Below are positions 18,311-25,285 of a stretch of 64,000 nucleotides of DNA, one piece after another. The notes below the pieces were generated by a model. The model was not told where the DNA came from and did not search any database. It saw nothing but the letters and a program-made list of their open reading frames with translations. Every line of letters starts with the position of its first letter. The stretch's first letter is position 1. This DNA is from Spirochaetota bacterium (GTDB taxonomy: Bacteria > Spirochaetota > Spirochaetia > Treponematales > Treponemataceae). The stretch lies in the NCBI GenBank assembly GCA_023438065.1, contig JAEXRH010000012.1, forward strand, positions 868,001 through 932,000, in the 5' to 3' direction. Made by a program: the position numbers and the translations under genes.

Positions 18311-20230
18311 CTAATCCTCAAGGTCCGCCGACGCGCGCTCGAGACCGACCCTCGCGCCCTTGTTGTCGGGTTCGTTCTCGAGCGCCTTCCTGAACCAGGA
18401 AACCGCCGCTTTCGGGTCGCGTTCCAGGATCGCGATGTTCCCGAGATTGACCATCGCGGGAACGGATCCGGTTCCCGCCGAGCGCGAGTACTCCTTCTTC
18501 GCCTCTTCGTACATCCCCGCGCGCACGTAAAGCGTGCCGAGCGCGTTGTATTTTTTCGCCGAACCGCCCGACGCGCGGATGTCATCCTTCAGCGCGCGGA
18601 TCTTCGGCCCGAATTCCTGCGAGATGTAGCGGAGCATGTCGGTCTCGACGGCCGCCGTCAGCGCGCCCTCGTCGGGCTTGTCGAAACGGGCCTCGCTGTT
18701 CTTGAACGCCGCGGGGGGATAGGTTTGCCAGGCGTCGGAAAGCACGATGAAATCGACCGTCGCGCTCTCGTCCGCCATCGCCTCGCCGAGGTTCCCGATC
18801 GCGTTGTACCAGCTGTTCATGAAGCCCTCGCGGAGGACTGACATGGACACCGGTATCCACAGCTCGTCCCCGATCGTGAGAAGGTTGTCCGTCGCGTTGA
18901 AAAGGTCCTCGGCCTCGTCGGGCGGGATCCCGAGGGCGAACGCGACGATGAAGTCGTCCTTGAGCGGGATGATCGCGGTCTTGATGCCGACCGATTCGAG
19001 CGAGGCGGCGTAGAGAATCCCGAGGTCGTCGATGTCGCCGGAACGGTACGCGAGGGTCTGGAAGGGATACTGGACGAAGTCGATCTTCGCGGGATCGAGG
19101 TGAACGCTCGCGTAGGGGGTCGTTTCGTCGTGCGAGTACTTCACCCCGCCGACCTTGAGCCCCTCGAACAGGTACGCCGCGAACTGCATGTTCCGGTTGA
19201 GGCCCGAGCGGAGCGAGTCACGCGCGACTCCGACCACGAACTTCGAGTAATCGAGCACCTCGGGGGCCATCGGCGCGATGAAGGCCGCGAGCACCCCGTT
19301 ATCGGTCCAGCGGAGGGTATTGCGGTTATACACGTCGATGACGAGGGTCTTCGAGATTTCCTTGCGAACGCCGAGAAGGTCATAGGCGATGACGAGCTCG
19401 CCGGGGATCTTCCCGTTCTCGGTGAAGTTGAGAATGGTCGGCGAGAAATCGGCGTAGAGCGGCAGTTCCTTCGTCTGCCGCTTCGAGATGAGCGGGATCT
19501 CGCCGGAGGAAAGGAGCGATGAGGTGTAATTGCCGGCGCGAAAGCTCACCGTAAGGTTCCTGATCTCGGCCGATTCCCGGTTCGTGACCTTGAGCGTGCC
19601 GATGCTGTTCTGCCGGTACATCCCGGCGAACGCCGGAAAGACCGACTCGTACTGGTCGAATTTGACCGAGACGTTTCCCTGGGAGGTCGCGGTGTCGATG
19701 GTAACCCGGACGGTCACCCCGGCGGTGATGCCGGAATACAGGAGCGCGCCGTCGAGTTCCGGAGCCATGAGTTTGAGATAGCCCCCTCCCGCGGCGACGG
19801 AGAAAGACGGGGTAAACCGGAACCCGGCCTCGGCCCAGGCCTTCCACCAATAATCCGTGTAGGTATACTGCGTATCCTCGCTGTCTACCCAGTTGTAGAT
19901 ATAGCCGCCGAAGGAGCCCTGCGCCCGGAGAACCATGCGGGAGGTCGGATACGCCCAGGCGGAGATCGCCCCGCCGGCAAGCGCGGTGTTCGCGATCGTG
20001 TCGTTGTTGACCTGATTGATCACATACCCGAATTCCGGCCCGACGCCGAAATGCTGGAGGAAACAAAGGTCGGCGTTCATCATGCCGCCGTAGCCGTTTC
20101 CGAAAAGGAATTTGGAGGATTCTTCCTGGGGCATGGAAAAAGCCGGCGTCGCTGAAAGCGCGATTTCCAGGGCTCCCGCGAGGAAGCTTGTGAGGATACA
20201 CAATACGGTAATACAAACAGTTTTTTTCAT
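18311..20230 (-). CDS. Inactive paralogue of the barrel/transglutaminase/TPR protein
   Basis: This 639-residue protein begins at ATG 20230 with a signal peptide (MKKTVCITVLCILTSFLAGA). It shares layout and local sequence with the next gene: aromatic-rich N-terminal barrel-like part, FPxF...KVTNxES segment, VYNRNTLRW versus VHNRNAMSW, QYPFQTLAYRS versus QFPYQTLTYRG, then TPR-like repeats. The catalytic Cys is Ile (GDIDDLGIL), the His is Asp (LKDDFIVAFA) and the Asp is Ala, so all three catalytic positions are lost. The C-terminal linker and membrane helix are absent. It is a probable pseudoenzyme acting as scaffold or regulator. It is the first gene of the operon, 9 bp before its paralogue. 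No good Shine-Dalgarno is visible. TTG 20239 is an alternative start. Confidence 0.8.
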   Translation of the reverse strand: MKKTVCITVLCILTSFLAGALEIALSATPAFSMPQEESSKFLFGNGYGGMMNADLCFLQHFGVGPEFGYVINQVNNDTIANTALAGGAISAWAYPTSRMVLRAQGSFGGYIYNWVDSEDTQYTYTDYWWKAWAEAGFRFTPSFSVAAGGGYLKLMAPELDGALLYSGITAGVTVRVTIDTATSQGNVSVKFDQYESVFPAFAGMYRQNSIGTLKVTNRESAEIRNLTVSFRAGNYTSSLLSSGEIPLISKRQTKELPLYADFSPTILNFTENGKIPGELVIAYDLLGVRKEISKTLVIDVYNRNTLRWTDNGVLAAFIAPMAPEVLDYSKFVVGVARDSLRSGLNRNMQFAAYLFEGLKVGGVKYSHDETTPYASVHLDPAKIDFVQYPFQTLAYRSGDIDDLGILYAASLESVGIKTAIIPLKDDFIVAFALGIPPDEAEDLFNATDNLLTIGDELWIPVSMSVLREGFMNSWYNAIGNLGEAMADESATVDFIVLSDAWQTYPPAAFKNSEARFDKPDEGALTAAVETDMLRYISQEFGPKIRALKDDIRASGGSAKKYNALGTLYVRAGMYEEAKKEYSRSAGTGSVPAMVNLGNIAILERDPKAAVSWFRKALENEPDNKGARVGLERASADLED

Positions 20231-20255
20231 GGAGCCCAACGGAGCAACCCCTTGT

Positions 20256-20261
20256 ACTATA
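20256..20261 (-). promoter_or_regulatory. -10 box (TATAGT) of the three-gene envelope operon
   Basis: TATAGT on minus lies 25 nt upstream of ATG 20230. It is the only strong -10-like box in the 160-bp divergent spacer to the AraC-type gene. The remaining spacer is AT-rich. Confidence 0.4.
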
Positions 20262-20340
20262 CTAGATAATGGAGATTACCTTCAGAATGGAAATATGTCG
20301 TCCTGTTTTATGTTTTCGAACGATTTTTCTTTTTAATCTT

Positions 20341-20373
20341 TTGACTTCTCAATTAGCACTTTAGTGCTATATT
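20341..20373 (+). promoter_or_regulatory. Promoter region with perfect 7+2+7 palindrome before the AraC-type gene
   Basis: TTGACT (20341-20346) and TATATT (20368-20373) flank a perfect inverted repeat TAGCACT-TT-AGTGCTA at 20354-20369. The hexamers are 21 bp apart, too far for an ordinary sigma70 promoter, so one may be coincidental. The palindrome is a good operator candidate, possibly for autoregulation. Confidence 0.45.
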
Positions 20374-20393
20374 CTTAGCGAAAGGCAGGTATC

Positions 20394-21548
20394 ATGCACG
20401 ACGCTCAAATTTCCATCTCGGGAAGTCTCATCCTCCTCGGCGTCATTCAGCTCATGTACCGAAATTCCGGCCCGCTCAACCGAAACCTCGCCGTCGCCTT
20501 CTTTTCCCTGGGATACATTCTCCTCTATCTTGCCTGGATCACCGAGGGTCCGCTCGCGGTTCCCCCGATCCTCGCGAATACCGAGAGCGCGATAACCTTT
20601 TTTGCGGGACCGGCGATCTATCTATCCGTCACCACGATCGTCGGAGAACGGCCAAACCTCCCCGCTCGACATGCGCTCCATTACATCACGCCGAGCATGA
20701 TTCTGGCGGCGACGATCGCATGGAACGCCATTTCGCTCGCGACCGGCGGCAACGCGGCGCCCTGGGACTACACAGTCCCGAAGGGGACCATTCTCGGGGG
20801 ACAGGCCTTCAGCCTCGCCGGAAATTTCTGGCTCCTTGGATACGTTTCCGCGACGATCGCGGACGCGCTCGCGACACGAAAGCGGGGACACATCGCTTTC
20901 AGCACGCAATACGCCCTTTTCCTCGCGATACTTACCTATCTCGAGCTCATGGCGCTCCTTTTCGTGGCGACCTGCTTCGTGACGGCGCCCGCGATCATGC
21001 TCGCCGTCTCGTACCTTTGTGGCGTTCTCGTGATCGTCTTCGGGCTCCTCGGTTTCCGCTATCCCGAATACGTCAACCGCGTGATAAAAGCGGTCAGCGG
21101 CCAGAAAAAGCGGCGGGAAACCCTCGAGCGGCGGGGAGCTGAATCCCTCATGAAAGCCCTTGTCGCGCTCATGGAACGCAAGGAGGAATTCAGGAACCCT
21201 TCACTCTCGATCGATGACGTGGGGAAAGAACTCGGGGTGAGCGCCCAGCTCGTCTCGGAGCTCGTGAACAGGAAGACGGGAAGCAATTTCCGCGCGTGGA
21301 TAAACGCGTGGCGCGTGGTCGCCGCGTGCGAAATGCTCATGGAGGACGGGGACGCCTCGATTCTGGACGTCGCCTTCGATAGCGGATTTAACTCAAAATC
21401 GGCCTTCAACGCGGCCTTCCATGAGATCGCGGGCAAGACGCCGCGCGAGTTCCGGAAGGCCTTCGAGGCTCTTCCCGACCCGGAGGCCGGGAACATCGTT
21501 CAAACCTTGAAGCTGCCGAGCTTCGTGAAGTCGAGCGTCGCGAAGTAG
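20394..21548 (+). CDS. Membrane-embedded AraC-family transcriptional regulator
   Basis: A 384-residue protein. About seven hydrophobic helices occupy residues 5-225, followed by a basic linker (GQKKRRETLERR) and a C-terminal AraC-type double helix-turn-helix at about 250-365 (LSIDDVGKELGVSAQLVSELVNR; ILDVAFDSGFNSKSAFNAAFHEIAGKTPREFRK). The membrane part presumably senses a signal while the DNA-binding domain stays cytoplasmic. The gene is divergent from the envelope operon at 20230 and could regulate it. Its 3' end overlaps lysA by 49 bp in convergent orientation. GAAAGGCAGG precedes the ATG. Confidence 0.85.
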   Translation: MHDAQISISGSLILLGVIQLMYRNSGPLNRNLAVAFFSLGYILLYLAWITEGPLAVPPILANTESAITFFAGPAIYLSVTTIVGERPNLPARHALHYITPSMILAATIAWNAISLATGGNAAPWDYTVPKGTILGGQAFSLAGNFWLLGYVSATIADALATRKRGHIAFSTQYALFLAILTYLELMALLFVATCFVTAPAIMLAVSYLCGVLVIVFGLLGFRYPEYVNRVIKAVSGQKKRRETLERRGAESLMKALVALMERKEEFRNPSLSIDDVGKELGVSAQLVSELVNRKTGSNFRAWINAWRVVAACEMLMEDGDASILDVAFDSGFNSKSAFNAAFHEIAGKTPREFRKAFEALPDPEAGNIVQTLKLPSFVKSSVAK

Positions 21549-22768
21549 TCGTCGACCGTCTCGCGCCGCCTGATCTCCACGATCTTGCCGTCTTCGCGAA
21601 GAAGGAGCTCGCCCGCGCGGAGCTTCGCGTTGTAGTTGAAGCCCATCGCGCGGCCGTGCGCGCCAGCGTCGTGGACGATCACGAAGTCGCCCCGCTCGAT
21701 CTCGGGAAGCGCGCGCTGGACGGCGAACTTGTCGCAGTTCTCGCACAGGGATCCCACGACGTCGTAGGTATGCGTCGCGGGAGCGTCCTCTTTCCCGGCG
21801 ACCGAGACGTGGTGGTAGGCGCCGTACATCCCGGGCCGCATGAGGTCGGCCATGCTCGCGTCGACGCCGACGTAGTCGCGATAGATGTGCTTCTCGTGGA
21901 TCGCGGTCGTGACGAGCCAGCCGTAAGGCCCGGTAAAGGGGCGGCCGCACTCGAAGCAGATCCTGAGATCCTTGAGGCCGTTCTTCGCGATGAGCCGGTC
22001 GTAGGCTTCCTTCATGCCGCGCGCGACGTAGTCGTAGTCGACGGCCTTTTGTCCCGGACGATAGGGGATGCCGATCCCGCCGCCCATGTTCACGAACTCC
22101 ATGTCGATGCCGAGCTTTTCCTTGAGCTCGACGACGAGCTCGAAGAGAATCACCGCGGTCTCGATGAAGTAGTCAGGATTGAGCTCGTTCGACGCGACCA
22201 TCGTGTGGAGCCCGAAGCGCTTCGCGCCGCGCTTTTTCGCCTCGGCGTACGCCTCGAAAAGCTGGGCGCGCGTAAGCCCGTACTTCGCCTCCTCGGGCTT
22301 CCCGATGAGGGCGTTCCCCTCCTTGAGCGGGCCGGGGTTGTACCGGAAGCTGATGAGTTCCGGGATCCCGCCGATCGCGTTCGCGAGGTAGTCGACGTGG
22401 GTGATGTCGTCGAGGTTGATGATCGCGCCCATGAGATTGGCGTACACGTACTCCTTCTCGGGGGTCTCGTTCGAGGTGAACATCACCATCTCGCCGGTCA
22501 TCCCCGCCTTCTGCGCGAGGATCAATTCCGGCATGCTCGAGCAGTCGGCGCCGATGCCCTCGGCCGCGAAGATCTTGAGGATGTAGGGATTGGGGCACGC
22601 CTTGACCGCGAAGTACTCGCGGAAACCCGGGAACGCCTGAAAGGCCTTGAGGAAGCGCCGCGCGTGGGCGCGGATGAGCTTCTCGTCGTAGAGGTAAAAG
22701 GGCGTCGGGTACTCGGCGGTAAGCCGGGTAAGCTCGTCCTTCGTGAGCGGAAAGTATTTCTCTGCCAT
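21500..22768 (-). CDS. lysA: Diaminopimelate decarboxylase
   Basis: LysA decarboxylates meso-diaminopimelate to L-lysine with PLP. The alanine-racemase-fold barrel shows the PLP lysine in YFAVKACPNP, the glycine loop MGGGIG, ECGRPFTGPYG (family EPGR), and the second-subunit motif SLCENCDKFA with HDAGAHGRAMGFNYN. About 422 residues is typical. ATG 22768 has AGGAGA at 22774-22779; the frame continues upstream but looks non-coding. With asd and dapA upstream on the same strand it forms an aspartate-family lysine set. Substrate specificity (DAP versus a related diamino acid) cannot be settled by eye, and the only DapF homologue visible is degenerate. Confidence 0.88.
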   Translation of the reverse strand: MAEKYFPLTKDELTRLTAEYPTPFYLYDEKLIRAHARRFLKAFQAFPGFREYFAVKACPNPYILKIFAAEGIGADCSSMPELILAQKAGMTGEMVMFTSNETPEKEYVYANLMGAIINLDDITHVDYLANAIGGIPELISFRYNPGPLKEGNALIGKPEEAKYGLTRAQLFEAYAEAKKRGAKRFGLHTMVASNELNPDYFIETAVILFELVVELKEKLGIDMEFVNMGGGIGIPYRPGQKAVDYDYVARGMKEAYDRLIAKNGLKDLRICFECGRPFTGPYGWLVTTAIHEKHIYRDYVGVDASMADLMRPGMYGAYHHVSVAGKEDAPATHTYDVVGSLCENCDKFAVQRALPEIERGDFVIVHDAGAHGRAMGFNYNAKLRAGELLLREDGKIVEIRRRETVDDYFATLDFTKLGSFKV

Positions 22769-22898
22769 GAAAGGTCTCCTGTCGTCGATATTTACGAGGA
22801 AATCCTTCCCGCTTTTTTTAAGGAAGCGTGAGCGAACGCGACCGGTTTCGGGCTCGTCGGCGTCTCGCGGCAAGGAGGACCGTTCCATGCGCCCGCGG

Positions 22899-22910
22899 GG
22901 GATATATCCC
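22899..22910. repeat. 12-bp perfect palindrome GGGATATATCCC
   Basis: A perfect palindrome 131 bp upstream of the lysA start, in the 252-bp asd-lysA spacer. It could be an operator or promoter element. The rest of this spacer holds the tandem repeat at 22941-22971 and no gene. Confidence 0.4.
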
Positions 22911-22940
22911 ATTCCCGCTCCATGTCGGCGCGCGGTCCCC

Positions 22941-22971
22941 TTACGCGAGGCGCCCGTTACGCGAGGCGCCC
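22941..22971. repeat. Tandem direct repeat, two copies of a 15-mer
   Basis: TTACGCGAGGCGCCC occurs at 22941-22955 and again at 22957-22971, a 16-bp period. Each copy contains the self-complementary GGCGCC. It lies in the asd-lysA spacer and its function is unknown. Confidence 0.7.
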
Positions 22972-23020
22972 TGTCGGAAAACCGGGGTTCGCCCTCCCCC
23001 TTCGGGAAGGATGGCCCGTA

Positions 23021-24112
23021 TTACGAAATAAAGCCCTTCGCCTTGAGGAGCTCGGCGTTGAGGATGCCGCCGCCGGCCGCGCCGCGAATGGTGTTGTGCG
23101 AGAGGCCGACGAAGCGGACGTCGAAGAGCGGGCACTCGCGAAGGCGCCCGACGGACACCGCCATGCCCTTGTCCTCGTCCCGGTCGCGCCGCGGCTGGGG
23201 CCGGTTCGGCTCGTGCCTGATTATGATCGGGTTCTTCGGGGCGAAGGGAAGGTCGAGCTCCTGCGGAAGGCCGCGGAACTCCGCCCAAATCCGCTCGATC
23301 TCCTCGAGGGAGGGCTTCTTCTCGCCGAACTCGAGGCTTACGCACGCGGTATGCCCGTCGATGACCGGCACGCGGTTACAGTGCGCGGCGACGCGGAGTC
23401 CCTCGTAGTTGACGATCTTCCCGTCAACGACCTTGCCGAAGATCTTCAAGGGCTCCTTCTCGGTCTTCTCCTCCTCGCCCCCGATGAAGGGTACGACGTT
23501 GTCGATGATGTCGAGGCTCGCGACTCCGGGGTAACCCGCGCCCGAGACGGCCTGCATGGTCGAGACGAACATGCGCTTCACCTCGTAGCCCGCCTTCATG
23601 AGCGCGTAGACCGGGATCATGTAGCTCTGGATCGAGCAGTTCGGCTTGACGGCGACGAAGCCCTTGTCCCAGCCGTGCGCCTTCCGCTGGGCATGAATCG
23701 CCTCGAGGTGGTCCGCGTTGATCTCCGGGATGAGCATCGGCACGTTCTCGGTCCAGCGGTGCGCGGACGCGTTCGAGACGACCGGGATGCCGAGGCCGGC
23801 GTACGCGTTCTCGAGGGCCTTGATCTCGTCCTTCGAGTCGAGCTCGAGGGCGCTGAAAACGAAGCGGCAGCGGCCGACGGCCTTCGAGGGGTCGTTCGCG
23901 TCCTCGATGACGAGGTTCGCCACCGCCTCCGGCACGTTCGCGCCGAGGAGCCACTTGGCCCCGACGACTTCCTTGTATTGCTTGCCCGCGGAACGGGGGC
24001 TCGCGGCGACGTACGCGACCTCGAACCAGGGATGGTCCTGGAGGAGGTTGATATAGTTCTGGCCGACGGCGCCGGTCGCGCCGAGAATGCCTACGGGAAT
24101 CTTGTTCGACAT
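23021..24112 (-). CDS. asd: Aspartate-semialdehyde dehydrogenase
   Basis: Asd reduces L-aspartyl-phosphate to aspartate semialdehyde with NADPH. Visible are the N-terminal Rossmann loop (VGILGATGAVGQ), the catalytic Cys in VKPNCSIQSY, and a C-terminal His/Arg region (VGLSHNTIRGAAGGG). The 363-residue length and motif set resemble the archaeal/fungal-type subfamily more than the classical enterobacterial one. ATG 24112 has AGGAGA about 8 nt upstream. It lies between dapA and lysA on minus, consistent with one lysine/DAP transcription unit. Confidence 0.93.
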   Translation of the reverse strand: MSNKIPVGILGATGAVGQNYINLLQDHPWFEVAYVAASPRSAGKQYKEVVGAKWLLGANVPEAVANLVIEDANDPSKAVGRCRFVFSALELDSKDEIKALENAYAGLGIPVVSNASAHRWTENVPMLIPEINADHLEAIHAQRKAHGWDKGFVAVKPNCSIQSYMIPVYALMKAGYEVKRMFVSTMQAVSGAGYPGVASLDIIDNVVPFIGGEEEKTEKEPLKIFGKVVDGKIVNYEGLRVAAHCNRVPVIDGHTACVSLEFGEKKPSLEEIERIWAEFRGLPQELDLPFAPKNPIIIRHEPNRPQPRRDRDEDKGMAVSVGRLRECPLFDVRFVGLSHNTIRGAAGGGILNAELLKAKGFIS

Positions 24113-24186
24113 ATGTTCGTTCTCCTAACGGTGTTAGCGGTAACGCGCTTGAGGGGCATCGCCCTCGCGCGCGGGGTCAGACCTTC

Positions 24187-24208
24187 GGGCAAGGCAACGC
24201 CTTGCGCC
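24187..24208. repeat. GC-rich hairpin in the dapA-asd spacer
   Basis: GCAAGGC and GCCTTGC pair across an AAC loop. It lies in the 118-bp gap between dapA and asd. No T tract follows, so termination is not implied; RNA stabilisation or processing is possible. Confidence 0.4.
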
Positions 24209-24230
24209 CGAGGTCACGGCGTCGCGCGGC

Positions 24231-25118
24231 TTACAGAAGCCCCGCGGCGGCGAAGGACGCGCGGACCTTCGGCTCGTTCTCCTTCGAAAGCGGCACGAGG
24301 GGCAGCCTGAGCGTTCCCGCGGGCAAACCCTTCATGTTCATCGCGGCCTTGATCGGGATCGGGTTCGTCTCGACGAAGGCATCCTTGAAAGCGGGCAGCA
24401 TCCGGTAGTGCATCGCGCGCGCCTTGGCGAAGTCGCCCGAAAGCCCCGCGAGGGTCATCTCGGTCACTTCCTTCGGCGCGAGGTTCGACACCACGGAGAT
24501 CACCCCGTCCCCTCCGAGCGCGAGAAGGGGAAGCGTGAGCCCGTCGTCCCCGGAAAGCACGATGAAATCGGGGCGTTTCGCCTTGATGAGCGCGATCACG
24601 TCGCCCATCTGGTTGACGTCGCCCGACGCTTCCTTGACGCCCGCGATACTCGGAAGCTCCGCGAGCCGTGCCAGGAGCGGCGTCGATATGTTTTTCCCGG
24701 TCCTCCCGGGCATGTTATAGACGATGATCGGAAGCCCTACCTCGCAGCAAGCGGCGAAATGGCGATAGATTCCCTCGTCGGTCGGCTTGTTGTAATAGGG
24801 AGTCACGACCAGCGCATAGTCGGCTCCCTTCTGTTTGGCGCGTTTGACGTATTTGACGGCATCGCGGGTGCAGTTGCTCCCCGCCCCGAGAATGACCGGG
24901 ACCTTTCCCTTCGCCTCGGCCATCACGATGTCGATCAGCTTGTCTTCCTCCGCCTCGTCCAGGGTCGGCGTCTCGCCGGTCGTTCCCAGGGGTACGAGCC
25001 CGGAGATACCGCTGTCGAGCTGGAACCGCACGAGCTTCCGGAACCCCTCATAGTCGACGGATTCGTCGGCGTTCATGGGGGTAACGAGGGCGGTAAACGC
25101 TCCACGCAGCTTCATCAT
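24231..25118 (-). CDS. dapA: 4-hydroxy-tetrahydrodipicolinate synthase
   Basis: DapA condenses pyruvate with aspartate semialdehyde, the first step committed to lysine/DAP. The 295-residue TIM barrel has GTTGETPTL, the catalytic Tyr in YNMPGRTG and the Schiff-base Lys in AGVKEASGD. ATG 25118 is chosen, with AGGAG at 25128-25132; a second ATG follows at once. It is first in a dapA-asd-lysA set and shares a divergent spacer with the YihY fusion gene. Confidence 0.95.
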   Translation of the reverse strand: MMKLRGAFTALVTPMNADESVDYEGFRKLVRFQLDSGISGLVPLGTTGETPTLDEAEEDKLIDIVMAEAKGKVPVILGAGSNCTRDAVKYVKRAKQKGADYALVVTPYYNKPTDEGIYRHFAACCEVGLPIIVYNMPGRTGKNISTPLLARLAELPSIAGVKEASGDVNQMGDVIALIKAKRPDFIVLSGDDGLTLPLLALGGDGVISVVSNLAPKEVTEMTLAGLSGDFAKARAMHYRMLPAFKDAFVETNPIPIKAAMNMKGLPAGTLRLPLVPLSKENEPKVRASFAAAGLL

Positions 25119-25179
25119 AGCGCTTCACTCCTTAAAGCAGGACCTGTCCCCGTTCGGGAGAGGTCGATTCTCCTGCAAT

Positions 25180-25208
25180 TTTATACCAGTTTATTACATA
25201 TTTATTCA
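25180..25208 (-). promoter_or_regulatory. Probable promoter of dapA-asd-lysA
   Basis: TATAAA on minus (25185-25180) with a weak TGAATA 17 bp upstream gives a leader of about 54 nt. The leader is too short for a lysine riboswitch and shows only a small CCCG/CGGG hairpin. Confidence 0.4.
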
Positions 25209-25272
25209 TTATTACAAGCCCTTGGGGCAGGAAGTCCGCGCAAAAGCGCTATAAAAACCCGCAAATTTGCGA

Positions 25273-25285
25273 TATACTGCAGGCC
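25273..25285 (+). promoter_or_regulatory. -10 box with leaderless geometry before the YihY fusion
   Basis: TATACT at 25273-25278 ends 7 nt before ATG 25286. No Shine-Dalgarno and no consensus -35 are seen. Confidence 0.5.

Noticed and set aside
20354..20369. CIRCE element (HrcA operator)
   Set aside because: CIRCE needs a 9-bp spacer and is found before chaperone genes; here the spacer is 2 bp and no chaperone gene is present.
20341..20373. TTGACT and TATATT read as one sigma70 promoter
   Set aside because: The spacing is 21 bp, outside the usual range, so the pair is reported only as a candidate region.
22873..22888. AGGAGG followed 7 nt later by ATG 22886 on plus
   Set aside because: The frame runs antisense into asd with no recognisable protein content; the match is likely chance in GC-rich sequence.
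25119..25172. Lysine riboswitch in the dapA leader
   Set aside because: The leader is only about 54 nt and lacks the long conserved L-box structure.
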